Of a stretch of DNA of 64,000 bases, positions 43,572 through 56,199 are shown piece by piece. Each line of letters opens with the position of its first letter. The first letter of the stretch is position 1. The notes beneath the pieces were generated by a model. The model searched no databases. It was not told the DNA's origin and worked only from the letters and a program-made list of their open reading frames with translations. Source of the DNA: Nocardioides kribbensis (lineage in GTDB: Bacteria > Actinomycetota > Actinomycetes > Propionibacteriales > Nocardioidaceae); the NCBI RefSeq assembly GCF_015070375.1, contig NZ_JADCLL010000001.1, positions 126,501-190,500 on the forward strand, given 5' to 3'. Position numbers and translations under genes: made by a program.

Positions 43572-44591
43572 TCAGTCGGAGGCGGGCTCCTCGACCGGCA
43601 CGTCGGGCGGGCGGGGGCCGGAGTAGTCGGGGCCGTAGGCGCCGGGGGCGGGACGACGGGTCTTGCGCGGCGGGCGCTCCCCCGGGGCCATCCGGCGCGC
43701 GGTCACCAGGAACGCGGTGTGGCCGATCATCTTGTGGCCCGGGCGCACCGCCAGGCCCTCGACGTGCCAGTCGCGCACGAGCGACTCCCACGGCTGGGGC
43801 TCGGTGAAGCCGCCGTGGGCCCGGACGGTCTCGACGAAGCGGGAGAGCTGGGTCGTCGTGGCGACGTAGGCGCAGACGATGCCGCCGGGCACGAGCGCGT
43901 CGGCGGCGGCGTCGAGACACTCCCAGGGGGCGAGCATGTCGAGGATGATGCGGTCGCAGCGCTCCCCGGAGGCCGGCAGCGCCTCGGCCAGGTTGCCCAG
44001 GCGCAGCTGCCACGCGGGGTGGCTGCTGCCCTCGGGTGCACCGAAGAACTGGTGGACGTTGCGCTGGGCGACCTCGGCGAACTCCTCGCGGCGCTCGTAG
44101 GAGGTCACCCGGCCGAAGGGACCGACCGCGCGCAGCAGCGAGCAGGTCAGCGCGCCGGAGCCGACCCCGGCCTCGACCACGCGCGCGCCCGGGAAGATGT
44201 CGGCCAGGGCCACGATCTGGGCGGCGTCCTTGGGGTAGACGACGGCCGCGCCGCGGGGCATGGAGACGACGAACTCCGAGAGCAGCGGGCGGAAGACGAG
44301 GTACTCCCCGCCCGCCGACGAGGCGAGGGTGAAGCCCTCCTCGCGCCCGATGAGGTCGTCGTGCTCGAGGTGGCCGCGGTTGGAGAAGAAGCGCTTGCCC
44401 GGCACCAGCTCGAAGTTGTGCCGGCGGCCCTTGGTGTCGGTCAGGCGCACCCACTCCCCCGCGCGCAGCGGGCCGCGGTGCACACCCGACCACGCCTCCG
44501 GCGGTACGTCGGGATCGCGGGCCGGCTCGCCCGCAGCGTCGGCGGGCTCGGCGGGCTCGGTCGGCACGGGCTGCTCAGGCTGGTCGGGCAC
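43572..44591 (-). CDS. trmI: tRNA (adenine-58-N1)-methyltransferase TrmI
   Basis: A 339-residue methyltransferase. After a Pro/Glu-rich N-terminus, a beta domain (RAGEWVRLTDTKGRRHNFEL) precedes a Rossmann SAM domain with VVEAGVGSGALT (motif I), TSYERREEFAEVA, RIILDMLAPWE and a C-terminal GHTAFLVTARR. It methylates N1 of A58 in the T-loop of tRNAs. TAGGGT lies 7 nt before GTG 44591. It lies just upstream of arc, as in mycobacteria. Confidence 0.92.
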   Translation of the reverse strand: MPDQPEQPVPTEPAEPADAAGEPARDPDVPPEAWSGVHRGPLRAGEWVRLTDTKGRRHNFELVPGKRFFSNRGHLEHDDLIGREEGFTLASSAGGEYLVFRPLLSEFVVSMPRGAAVVYPKDAAQIVALADIFPGARVVEAGVGSGALTCSLLRAVGPFGRVTSYERREEFAEVAQRNVHQFFGAPEGSSHPAWQLRLGNLAEALPASGERCDRIILDMLAPWECLDAAADALVPGGIVCAYVATTTQLSRFVETVRAHGGFTEPQPWESLVRDWHVEGLAVRPGHKMIGHTAFLVTARRMAPGERPPRKTRRPAPGAYGPDYSGPRPPDVPVEEPASD

Positions 44592-44598
44592 GGCCGGA

Positions 44599-44604
44599 AC
44601 CCTA
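44599..44604 (-). promoter_or_regulatory. Leaderless -10 box, trmI
   Basis: TAGGGT read leftward, 7 nt before GTG 44591. Confidence 0.55.
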
Positions 44605-44619
44605 GGCCATCGGGCGCGC

Positions 44620-45786
44620 TCAGCCCGCAGTGGCGCGGAATGCCGCCTCGAGGTCGGCGGAGGAGAGCACCCCGAAGACCGAGCCGTCGTCGGAGACCAG
44701 GACGTACTCGCTGGCCGGCTCGCTGCCCATCGCGCGCAGCAGCCCCTCCCCGCTCAGACCGACCGGGAGGGTCAGCCCGGGCGCGAGGGCCCGGCTGACG
44801 GTGGAGGTGGCCACCCAGGGGCGACGCTCCTCCGGCGTGGCGAGGAGGGCGGCCTCGTTGACGACGCCCACCGGGCGACCGTCAGGGGCGACGGTGACGA
44901 TGCTCCCGGCCGCGGCCTCCTGGGCGCGGCGGACCGCCTCGGCCAGCGGCAGGTCGCTCGGCACCGCCAGGGTGCGCCGGGCCAGGTCGCGGGCGACGAG
45001 CGCCGGCAGGCGTCGGCGCAGCCGGGCGTGCGTCATGGCCGCGCTCGACCCGGCCCACAGGAAGGTGGCGACCACGAAGGCCAGCACGTAGTCGAGCAGG
45101 TCGGGGGCCACACCGGTGAGCGCCTGCTGCGCGGCCGGCCAGAACAGCACGGCCACCGCGGTCACCCGGCCGCCCCAGCCCGCGACGATGCTGCCGCGGT
45201 GCTGGTCGCCGGTGGCGCCCCACACCGCCGCCTTGAGCACCCGCCCCCCGTCGAGCGGGAGGCCGGGCACGAGGTTGAGCACGCCGACCAGCAGGTTGGA
45301 GGCGGCCAGGATGCCGATCCCCAGGCGCAGCAGGCCGTCGGGGGTGATCCACCACAGCCCACCCGCCACCGCGCCGACGGCCAGGGAGGTGAGGGGGCCG
45401 ACGACGGCGATCCAGAACTCCTGGCGCGGGGTGCGCGACTCGGCGTCGATCGTGGTGGCGCCGCCGAGGAAGTGCAGCGTGATCGCGGTGACCCGGAAGC
45501 CGTAGCGGCGGGCGACGACGGCGTGGGAGGCCTCGTGCAGCAGCACCGAGCCGTAGAGCACCACGGCGAGGACGACGCCCACGACGTACTTCAGCGCTCC
45601 CAGCCCTCCCCGGGCCGCCTCCACCTGCGGGGCGAGGATGACCGAGATCAGCGCCGCGACCAGGAACCACGAGGAGGAGACGAGGACGTCGCTGCCGGCG
45701 ATGGTGCCGACCTTGAACGTGCCCGCGGGGCGCGCGCGGCCTCGCTCGGGGGTCGGCGGGTCGCCCTGCGGGCCGGTCGGGGACAC
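44620..45786 (-). CDS. Site-2 protease family metalloprotease with CBS domains
   Basis: A 388-residue intramembrane protease. The zinc motif HEASH lies in the third span, and NLVPGLPLDGGR in a later span supplies the third ligand. About six spans are seen in the first 230 residues. A pair of CBS domains follows (VPSDLPLAEAVRRAQEAAAG, VVNEAALLATP, EYVLVSDDGSVFGVLSSADL). Such M50 enzymes cut membrane anti-sigma or regulatory proteins; CBS domains often bind adenosine nucleotides. TAGCCT lies 6 nt before GTG 45786. Confidence 0.9.
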   Translation of the reverse strand: MSPTGPQGDPPTPERGRARPAGTFKVGTIAGSDVLVSSSWFLVAALISVILAPQVEAARGGLGALKYVVGVVLAVVLYGSVLLHEASHAVVARRYGFRVTAITLHFLGGATTIDAESRTPRQEFWIAVVGPLTSLAVGAVAGGLWWITPDGLLRLGIGILAASNLLVGVLNLVPGLPLDGGRVLKAAVWGATGDQHRGSIVAGWGGRVTAVAVLFWPAAQQALTGVAPDLLDYVLAFVVATFLWAGSSAAMTHARLRRRLPALVARDLARRTLAVPSDLPLAEAVRRAQEAAAGSIVTVAPDGRPVGVVNEAALLATPEERRPWVATSTVSRALAPGLTLPVGLSGEGLLRAMGSEPASEYVLVSDDGSVFGVLSSADLEAAFRATAG

Positions 45787-45792
45787 GCTGCG

Positions 45793-45798
45793 AGGCTA
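45793..45798 (-). promoter_or_regulatory. Leaderless -10 box, site-2 protease
   Basis: TAGCCT read leftward, 6 nt before GTG 45786. Confidence 0.55.
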
Positions 45799-45849
45799 TC
45801 GGACCCGCGGTGGCCCGCTCACGGGCGCGGGGACGTCGGCGGTCGGCCC

Positions 45850-45855
45850 TAGGCT
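45850..45855 (+). promoter_or_regulatory. Leaderless -10 box, RecB-family nuclease
   Basis: TAGGCT lies 7 nt before ATG 45863. Confidence 0.55.
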
Positions 45856-45862
45856 GCCCGGC

Positions 45863-46789
45863 ATGGCCAGCCCCACCGTCCCGACCGTCGCCGCCTCCCC
45901 CGCCGAGCGGCTCTCGACACCGGTCGACGGCGTCGAGGTCGTGGGCGCGCTCTCGCCCAGCCGGGCCGGCGACTTCACCACCTGCCCCCTGCTCTACCGC
46001 TTCCGCACCATCGACCGCCTGCCCGAGCCGCCCAGCGTCGACGCCGTGCGCGGCACGCTGGTGCACAAGGTGCTGGAGGACCTCTTCGACCTGCCGGCCG
46101 CCGAGCGCACCCCCGACCGCGCGCGCACGATGGTCGACCCGACGTGGGAGGCGCTGGTCGAGGCCGAGCCGGGCCTCGCCGAGCTCTTCGAGGACCGCGA
46201 GGGGCCGCAGGCCGCGGCCTGGCTGGCGTCGTGCCGCGTGGTGCTGGACCGGTGGTTCACCCTCGAGGACCCCACGCGGCTCGAGCCGGCGGAGCGCGAG
46301 GTCTACGTCGAGACCGTCCTGGAGTCGCGGCTGCTGCTGCGGGGCTTCGTGGACCGGCTCGACGTGGCGCCCGACGGCGCGCTGCGCGTGGTCGACTACA
46401 AGACCGGACGCTCCCCGGGCGAGGGCTTCGAGGCCCGTGCGCTCTTCCAGATGCGGTTCTACGCCCTGGTGCTGTGGCGCACGCGGGGGGTCGTGCCGAA
46501 GGTCCTGCAGCTGGTCTACCTGGGCAACGGCGAGATCGTCCGCTGCGAGCCCGACGAGGCCGACCTGGTCGCCACCGAGCGCAAGGTGGAGGCCATCTGG
46601 GCCGCGATCCGCAGCGCCCGCGAGAGCGGGGAGTGGCTGCCCAGCCCCGGACGGCTGTGCTCGTGGTGCGCCCACCAGGCCCTCTGCCCGGCCTTCGGGG
46701 GCACTCCCCCGCCGCTGCCGGTCGTGGAGCCCTCCGACGCCGTGTCGGCTCAGGTGTCCGAGGACGCCCCCGGCACCTCCACGCCCTGA
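45863..46789 (+). CDS. RecB-family PD-(D/E)XK exonuclease
   Basis: A 308-residue stand-alone nuclease. The fold is marked by LSPSRAGDFTTCPLLYRF, RGTLVHKVLEDLF (metal-binding His), LRGFVDRLDV and the catalytic VVDYKTG. Four cysteines (one in TTCPLLY, three in LCSWCAHQALC) match the iron-sulfur clasp of AddB/RecB-type nucleases. It probably acts in DNA repair. Its last 40 bp overlap the 3' end of the convergent response regulator gene. Confidence 0.88.
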   Translation: MASPTVPTVAASPAERLSTPVDGVEVVGALSPSRAGDFTTCPLLYRFRTIDRLPEPPSVDAVRGTLVHKVLEDLFDLPAAERTPDRARTMVDPTWEALVEAEPGLAELFEDREGPQAAAWLASCRVVLDRWFTLEDPTRLEPAEREVYVETVLESRLLLRGFVDRLDVAPDGALRVVDYKTGRSPGEGFEARALFQMRFYALVLWRTRGVVPKVLQLVYLGNGEIVRCEPDEADLVATERKVEAIWAAIRSARESGEWLPSPGRLCSWCAHQALCPAFGGTPPPLPVVEPSDAVSAQVSEDAPGTSTP

Positions 46790-47475
46790 CGCTCGGCCCA
46801 CAGCGCGGCCTGCGTGCGGTCGACGACGCCGATCGCGGCGTAGACCCGGGTCAGGTGGGCCTTGACGGTGCGGTCGGTGATGCCCAGGCGGCGGGCGATC
46901 TGCTTGTTGGCCAGACCGGCGCGGACGAGTCCCAGCACCTCCAGCTCGCGGCGGGTCAGCCCCGCCGGGGTGCTCGCGCGGCCCCCGGGCGGTGGCACGC
47001 CGGGACCACCCGTCCCGGGCAGGCGGCCCCCGGACGGCTGCCGGGAGCCGAGGAGCTGGCGCGCGGCGCGGGGGTCGAGGGGGGACTCCCCGCGGCTGAC
47101 CGCGTGGACCCCGGCCACGAGCACGTCGGGGTCGGCGTCCTTGAGCAGGTAGCCGACCGCACCCGCGTCGAGGGCCGCGACGATGCGCTCGGAGTCGGAG
47201 AACGACGTCAGCACCAGCACCTCGGCCAGCCCCTCGGCGACGACCGCGCGGGTCGCCTGCACGCCGTCGACCCCCGGCATCTGCAGGTCCATCACCACGA
47301 CGTCGGGTCGCAGCCGTCGTGCGAGGTCGACGGCCTCGGCGCCGTCGGCGGCCGACCCGACCACCTCGACCCCGGCGCTCGCCGAGAGCAGCTGCGAGAG
47401 ACCGTGCCGCACCACGGCGTGGTCGTCGACGAGCACGACCCGCACGACGGGCACCGCGGGCACGTGGTCGCTCAC
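46750..47475 (-). CDS. NarL/LuxR-type response regulator
   Basis: A 241-residue regulator. The receiver domain (VRVVLVDDHAVVRHGLSQLL) has the phospho-acceptor Asp in VVMDLQMPG and the conserved Lys in GYLLKDADP. A Gly/Pro-rich linker leads to a LuxR helix-turn-helix (LTRRELEVLGLVRAGLANKQ, then IARRLGITDRTVKAHLTRVY). The GTG start overlaps the histidine kinase stop by 4 bp. Its 3' end overlaps the convergent RecB-type gene by 40 bp. Confidence 0.92.
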   Translation of the reverse strand: MSDHVPAVPVVRVVLVDDHAVVRHGLSQLLSASAGVEVVGSAADGAEAVDLARRLRPDVVVMDLQMPGVDGVQATRAVVAEGLAEVLVLTSFSDSERIVAALDAGAVGYLLKDADPDVLVAGVHAVSRGESPLDPRAARQLLGSRQPSGGRLPGTGGPGVPPPGGRASTPAGLTRRELEVLGLVRAGLANKQIARRLGITDRTVKAHLTRVYAAIGVVDRTQAALWAERQGVEVPGASSDT

Positions 47476-48776
47476 CGCTCGACCCTCAGCAGGACGCGGG
47501 TGCCCTCGCCGGGCGCGCTGTCGACCACCAGGGAGCCGCCGGTGTCCTCGACGAGGCTCTGCAGGCCGCGCAGGCCGTAGCTGCTGCGGTCGCGGACCGC
47601 CTCGGGGTCGAACCCGACGCCGTCGTCGGCCACCTCGAGCACCAGCCCGGAGGGCGCGGCGCCGACCTCCACCGAGAGCCTCCCGGCGGCGGAGTGCCGG
47701 ATGGCGTTGCGCACGGCCTCCTGCGCCACGCGCCAGACCAGCGCCACCTCCGCGTCGGGCGCGTGGGCCACGTCGTCGTGCACGGCCACGGTGGCCTCGA
47801 TGCCCGCGGCCTCGGCGGGAGCCACGAGGTCGGACAGCGCGGCGGCCAGCCCGCGCGCGTGCAGGTCGGGCGGGTGGATCTCCGCCAGCAGCGAGCGCAG
47901 CGCCTTGAGGCTGTCGCGCAGCGCCACACCGGTGTCCTCCAGGAGGTCGCGGGCCCGGGTGGGTGTCGCCGGGTCACGGCTCAGCGCCGACAGGGAGAAG
48001 GCGGTGCCGGCGAGGTCCTGCACCACGCCGTCGTGCAGGTCGCGTGCGATGCGGCGCCGCTCCGCATCGGAGGCGCTGATCGCCGAGCGCAGCAACCGCT
48101 CCCGGTCGCGGGACGCCGTGCGGAGCTGGCGGGTGAGGAGGGTCAGCAGGCAGGTGACGATCACCACGAGCAGGAGGAAGGGGCCCACGGTGATCCAGCG
48201 GTAGGCGTTGTAGATCTCCGCGCGCCGCGACTCGATGTCCTGCACGTCGTAGAACGCCTCGACGAGCACCTGCCGTCCCTGCGGCGTCTGGCTCCCGGTG
48301 AAGACCTGGACCAGGTCCTCCGGGGAGCCGTCGGGTCCGGCGGGCACCAGGGGGGCCCGATCCCCCGCCGGCGCCGATCCCGTGCCTCCGTCGAGCAGTG
48401 CCGCCTCCTCGGCGGCGGTGAGGGGGTAGACCTGTCCGATCAGGCTGAGGTCGGGGGCGTAGACGACCGTGCCGTCGGCGGCGCGCACCGTCAGCGCCTC
48501 GATCCGCGCCGGGCTGTTGGTCACCAGCTGCCGCATCTCCCGGTCGAAGCGGTCGAGGGTGCCGGGGAGCGACTTGCTGCTGCCGGGGAACAGACGCTCC
48601 TTGAGGTAGGGCTCCACCAGGGCGGTCGTGACGAGGCGGTTGGTCGCCCGGCGCTCGGCCAACGCGCCTTCCTCGGCGGCGCGGTCCGCGAGGCGTCCCG
48701 CGACGACCGCGATGACGACCAGGAGGGCGCCGCTGACGAGGAGGAACCCGACGACGGGGTGGCGCAGCAGCCTCAT
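47472..48776 (-). CDS. Sensor histidine kinase (NarL/DesK-like, HisKA_3)
   Basis: A 434-residue membrane kinase. One span lies near the N-terminus (VVGFLLVSGALLVVIAVVAG) and another near residue 200 (ITVGPFLLLVVIVTCLLTLL), enclosing an extracellular sensor of about 150 residues with a VYAPDLSLIGQVYPL (double-CACHE-like) core. The dimerisation helix has the phospho-His in ERRRIARDLHDGVVQDLAG. The ATPase carries VWRVAQEAVRNAIRHS and VADDGVGFDPE. ATG 48776 begins the first span. The signal is unknown. Confidence 0.9.
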   Translation of the reverse strand: MRLLRHPVVGFLLVSGALLVVIAVVAGRLADRAAEEGALAERRATNRLVTTALVEPYLKERLFPGSSKSLPGTLDRFDREMRQLVTNSPARIEALTVRAADGTVVYAPDLSLIGQVYPLTAAEEAALLDGGTGSAPAGDRAPLVPAGPDGSPEDLVQVFTGSQTPQGRQVLVEAFYDVQDIESRRAEIYNAYRWITVGPFLLLVVIVTCLLTLLTRQLRTASRDRERLLRSAISASDAERRRIARDLHDGVVQDLAGTAFSLSALSRDPATPTRARDLLEDTGVALRDSLKALRSLLAEIHPPDLHARGLAAALSDLVAPAEAAGIEATVAVHDDVAHAPDAEVALVWRVAQEAVRNAIRHSAAGRLSVEVGAAPSGLVLEVADDGVGFDPEAVRDRSSYGLRGLQSLVEDTGGSLVVDSAPGEGTRVLLRVER

Positions 48777-48804
48777 GGTCCTCAGATCGTGACAGCGGGC
48801 TCGG

Positions 48805-49200
48805 TCAGAAGATGACCTCACCCTTGCAGATCACGCCGTTCGCCGTGTTCTCAGCCCGGAACTCGATGTCGTCGGCACCCCCGAGGTCGATCATCGACCG
48901 CGAGATGCGGAAGGACCGGTCGGCGTCCTTGGCGCGCACCTCGCCCTTGGCCGAGAAGTCGTCGTTGTGACGCATGCGCCACTCCCAGACGTCGTCGTCC
49001 TCGGAGAAGACGCTGCCGACGACGGTGAGGCGCCCGTTGCCGTCGGCGCTGACACGGAGCTTGTAGCTCGACGTGCTGTCACCGCGGCAGCCTCCCCGAT
49101 CAGTCTCGCCGTCACCCGCCGCCGCACCAGGTGCGGTGGCGAGGGCCGCTGCGCCCACCATGCATAAGGACGTGACGACGAGACTGATCCGGGCCGGCAC
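48805..49200 (-). CDS. Small secreted protein upstream of the two-component system
   Basis: A 131-residue protein with a Sec signal peptide (VVTSLCMVGAAALATAPGAA) and a mature domain of about 100 residues rich in beta strands: YKLRVSADGNGRLTVVGSVF, DDVWEWRMRHND, and a final ANGVICKGEVIF. Two cysteines in the mature part (GGCRGD and VICKGE) could form a disulfide. GGAGGAG lies 9 nt before the GTG start. It is 28 bp from the kinase start and on the same strand, so it may be co-transcribed and sensed by, or reported to, the kinase (inference). Confidence 0.75.
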   Translation of the reverse strand: MPARISLVVTSLCMVGAAALATAPGAAAGDGETDRGGCRGDSTSSYKLRVSADGNGRLTVVGSVFSEDDDVWEWRMRHNDDFSAKGEVRAKDADRSFRISRSMIDLGGADDIEFRAENTANGVICKGEVIF

Positions 49201-49357
49201 CGCTGCTCTCCTCCGCTTCCGCGGAGTCGAGTGGCGTCCCCGAGGTGAGGTAAATCTGACCGACGCGAGGGGGGCAGCGCCACTGTCCTCTGGTACTAGG
49301 ACCCCGGTACGACCCGGACGGGTCGACCCGGTCGGCCGCCGGTCGGTGCCAGCGGCT

Positions 49358-50072
49358 TCAGCGGGCACGCCGCTCCGCCCCGGCTGCGGCGTGGGTGGCG
49401 GCGAGGTCGTCGACCCCGAGCCCGTGCAGGCTGTCGCGGAAGACCCGGCGCGGCCCGGGCGGCACCGCCACGTGGTGCGGCACCACGAGCACCGAGCACC
49501 CGGCCGCGGCGGCCGAGGCGGCGCCGGTGGCGGAGTCCTCGACGGCCAGGCAGTGCGCGGGATCGAGCCCCAGCCGCTCGGCCGCGAGCAGGTAGGGGTC
49601 GGGGTGGGGCTTGCCCCGCTCGACCTGGTCGCCGGTCACGACGACGTCGAAGCTGGCCTCCGGGAGCGCATCGACGACCGGCTCGACGAAGCGGGTCCAC
49701 GACATCGTCACCAGCGCCGTCGGGAGCCCCGCCGCGCGTGTCGCGGAGAGGAGCTCGCGGGCGCCCGGCCGCCACGGCACGTCGACGCGCACCTGCTCGA
49801 CGACACCGTCGAGCAGGCGCTCGACGATGGCGCGGGGGGTGAGGTCGAGGCCCATGCGCTCGCGGATGTAGACCGCCGAGTCGAGCAGGTCGTTGCCGAC
49901 CAGCCGCATCGCGTCCTCGTGGGTCCACGTCGCACCGTGCTCCGCGGCCAGCGCGTGCTCCGTGGCGATCCAGTAGGGCTCGGTGTCGACGAGCGTGCCG
50001 TCCATGTCCCACAGGACCGCCGCGGGCAGGGCTCCGCCGCGGCCCCGTCCGGCGGAGCGCACGAGGTCGGCC

Positions 50073-50080
<8 letters not shown>
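49358..50080 (-). CDS. HAD family phosphatase
   Basis: A 240-residue HAD hydrolase of the beta-phosphoglucomutase-like subgroup. Motif I is [14 protein letters not shown], motif II VTMSWT, motif III the lysine in [11 protein letters not shown], and motif [13 protein letters not shown]. It dephosphorylates a small phosphorylated metabolite. The ATG overlaps the end of metH by 8 bp, so it is translationally coupled to methionine synthase; a metabolite-repair role there is only a guess. Confidence 0.88.
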
Positions 50081-53816
<3,736 letters not shown>

Positions 53817-53973
53817 CGCAGCTCCTCTCGGGGGGCGCCGCGCTCGACCCGGACGACGGTGGCCGGGCGTGCGCGGGCGGTCTGGCCAGCGTAGGAACAG
53901 CGTCCGAGGGCCGGACAGGATTCCCAGATCGTGACACCGGTCCGCGGACCGGACGAAATCCTCACCCGTCTCC

Positions 53974-53979
53974 TAGGCT
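53974..53979 (+). promoter_or_regulatory. Leaderless -10 box, PAC2 gene
   Basis: TAGGCT lies 6 nt before ATG 53986. Confidence 0.6.
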
Positions 53980-53985
53980 GGCTCG

Positions 53986-54834
53986 ATGATCGAGATCCAG
54001 GACGGCTCCGAGCTGGTGGACCCCATCGTCATCGCTGCCTTCGAGGGATGGAACGACGCCGCCGACGCCGCCTCCTCGGTCGTGGACCACCTGATCCGGG
54101 TGTGGGGCGCCCGCATCGTCGGGGCGGTCGACCCCGAGGACTTCTACGACTTCCAGGTCAACCGCCCGCTGGTCGGGGTCGACGAGCACGGCCACCGTCG
54201 CCTGACCTGGCCCACCACCCAGATCGCCGTGGCCTCCCCGCCCGACCTCGACCGCGACGTCATCCTCATCCGCGGCATCGAGCCCAACATGCGCTGGCGC
54301 CAGTTCTGCGCCGAGCTGCTGGCGGCCTGCGACGAGCTGGGCGGCAACCTGGTGGTGACCCTCGGCGCCCTGCTCGCCGACACCCCCCACACCCGCCCGA
54401 TCCCCGTGACCGGCACCGCGACCGAGCCCGAGCTGGTCGACCGCCTCAAGCTCGAGCAGTCCACCTACGAGGGCCCCACCGGCATCGTCGGCGTCTTCCA
54501 GGACGCCTGCGTGCGGGTGGACATGCCGGCGGTCTCCTACTGGGCGGCCGTGCCCCACTACGTCGCGCAGCCGCCCTGCCCCAAGGCGACGCTGGCGCTC
54601 ATCGGCCAGCTGGAGGACCTGCTCGAGGTCTCGATCCCCCTCGGCGAGCTGCCCGAGGACGCCCGCGCCTGGGAGCGCGGGGTCGACGAGCTGGCCGAGG
54701 ACGACGAGGACGTCGCCGACTACGTGCGCTCCCTGGAGGAGACCCGCGACACCACCGACCTGCCCGAGGCCTCGGGCGAGGCGATCGCGCGGGAGTTCGA
54801 GCGCTACCTCAAGCGGCGCACCGACGGCGACTGA
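53986..54834 (+). CDS. PAC2 family protein (proteasome-assembly-chaperone-like)
   Basis: A 282-residue protein of the PAC2 family: LVDPIVIAAFEGWNDAADAA, DLDRDVILIRGIEPNMRW, VVTLGALLADTPHTRPI and VGVFQDACVRVDMPAVSYWA. In eukaryotes PAC2 relatives help assemble proteasomes. In actinobacteria the gene is conserved near the proteasome/mycothiol region but its role is unproven. It is divergent from metH and convergent with mshC. Confidence 0.88.
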   Translation: MIEIQDGSELVDPIVIAAFEGWNDAADAASSVVDHLIRVWGARIVGAVDPEDFYDFQVNRPLVGVDEHGHRRLTWPTTQIAVASPPDLDRDVILIRGIEPNMRWRQFCAELLAACDELGGNLVVTLGALLADTPHTRPIPVTGTATEPELVDRLKLEQSTYEGPTGIVGVFQDACVRVDMPAVSYWAAVPHYVAQPPCPKATLALIGQLEDLLEVSIPLGELPEDARAWERGVDELAEDDEDVADYVRSLEETRDTTDLPEASGEAIAREFERYLKRRTDGD

Positions 54835-54861
54835 CCGCCCCGCCCGCCGGCCGGGGCCGGC

Positions 54862-56100
54862 TCAGAGGGCCAGGCCGAGCGCGGCGTCGAGCAGCACGTG
54901 GACGCTGCGCGCCGCGTCGGGGTCGGAGGTGTCGGCCAGGCCGTGGGTGCCGAGGGTGGCGTCGACCCACGCGTCGACGGCGGCGAGCGCCCGCGGGGCG
55001 TCGAGGTCGTCGGCCAGCGCCGCGAGCACCTCGGTGACGACCGGCTCGGCCGGTGCGCCGGCCCCGAGGGCGATCGCCTTGCGCCACTCGGCGAGGCGGT
55101 CGACGTTGTCGAAGAGCTCGGCGTCGGTCCACTCCCAGTCGCTGCGGTAGTGGTGGCGCAGCAGGGTCGCGCGGATCGCCATCGGGTCGACGTCGCTGTT
55201 GCGCAGCGCGGAGACGAACACCAGGTTGCCGCGCGACTTCGACATCTTCTCGCCGTCGTAGGCCACCATCCCGGCGTGGGAGTAGACCTGGGCGAAGGGC
55301 GTGCCCGGCTCGGCGACCTGGGCGTGACCGGCGCACATCTCGTGGTGCGGGAAGACCAGGTCGCTGCCGCCGGCCTGCACGTCGAAGGCCCCCCCGAGGT
55401 GCTCCATGGCGATCGCGGTGCACTCCACGTGCCAGCCCGGGCGGCCGGGGCCGAAGGGGCTGGGCCACGACGGCTCGCCCTCCCGCTCCCCGCGCCACAC
55501 GACGCAGTCGAGGGGGTCGCGCTTGCCGGGGCGGTCGGGGTCGCCGCCGCGCTCGGGGAAGATCCGCAGCATGGCCTCGCGGTCCAGGCCCGACTCCTCG
55601 CCGAAGGCCGGGTCGGCGGTGACCGAGAAGTAGAGGTCGTCCTCGACCCGGTAGACCGCACCGGCGGCCTGGAGCCGCTCGACGAGGGCCACCACGAGGG
55701 GGATCGACTCGACGGCGCCGACGTACTCGGCCGGGGGCAGGACGCGCAGGGCGGTCATGTCCTGGCGGAAGAGCTCGGTCTCGCGCTCGGCCAGCGCGGT
55801 CCACTCGACGTGCACCTTGGTGGCGCGCTCCAGGAGCGGGTCGTCGACGTCGGTTACGTTCTGCACGTAGGTGACGTCGTGGCCGGCGCTGCGCCAGGCC
55901 CGGTTGAGCAGGTCGTAGGCGACGTAGGTGGCGGCGTGACCCATGTGCGTGGCGTCGTAGGGCGTGATGCCGCAGACGTAGAGACGGGCCGCGCCGGTCG
56001 GCGTGGTGGTGACCAGCTCGCCGCGCGGGGTGTCGTGGAGGGCGACCGCAGGGCCCTTCACGGGGAGGGTCGGGATCTCCGGGGCAGGCCAGGCACGCAT
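54862..56100 (-). CDS. mshC: Cysteine--GlcN-Ins ligase MshC (mycothiol synthesis)
   Basis: A 412-residue class I aminoacyl-tRNA synthetase-like ligase, a CysS relative. Zinc/cysteine site: [16 protein letters not shown] (with HMGH as the HIGH motif). Later come [30 protein letters not shown] and KMSKSRGN. It joins cysteine to GlcN-inositol, the penultimate step of mycothiol synthesis. It lacks the tRNA-binding extension of CysS. ATG 56100 lies 7 nt after TAGAGT and was preferred to GTG 56109. Confidence 0.95.
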   Translation of the reverse strand: MRAWPAPEIPTLPVKGPAVALHDTPRGELVTTTPTGAARLYVCGITPYDATHMGHAATYVAYDLLNRAWRSAGHDVTYVQNVTDVDDPLLERATKVHVEWTALAERETELFRQDMTALRVLPPAEYVGAVESIPLVVALVERLQAAGAVYRVEDDLYFSVTADPAFGEESGLDREAMLRIFPERGGDPDRPGKRDPLDCVVWRGEREGEPSWPSPFGPGRPGWHVECTAIAMEHLGGAFDVQAGGSDLVFPHHEMCAGHAQVAEPGTPFAQVYSHAGMVAYDGEKMSKSRGNLVFVSALRNSDVDPMAIRATLLRHHYRSDWEWTDAELFDNVDRLAEWRKAIALGAGAPAEPVVTEVLAALADDLDAPRALAAVDAWVDATLGTHGLADTSDPDAARSVHVLLDAALGLAL

Positions 56101-56107
56101 GCCGCGC

Positions 56108-56113
56108 ACTCTA
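56108..56113 (-). promoter_or_regulatory. Leaderless -10 box, mshC
   Basis: TAGAGT read leftward, 7 nt before ATG 56100. Confidence 0.55.
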
Positions 56114-56199
56114 GCCAGTCGGGTCGACGGCGCTGGTGGACGGTGCCGTTCGGCACGACGTCGGGCGCGGTGGGCGCGCGCCCCGGGACGGCGCGAGCC

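Noticed and set aside
53817..53985. A possible cobalamin riboswitch ahead of metH
   Set aside because: The gap is only 169 bp, must also hold two divergent promoters, and shows no recognisable B12-box or the expected multi-stem layout.
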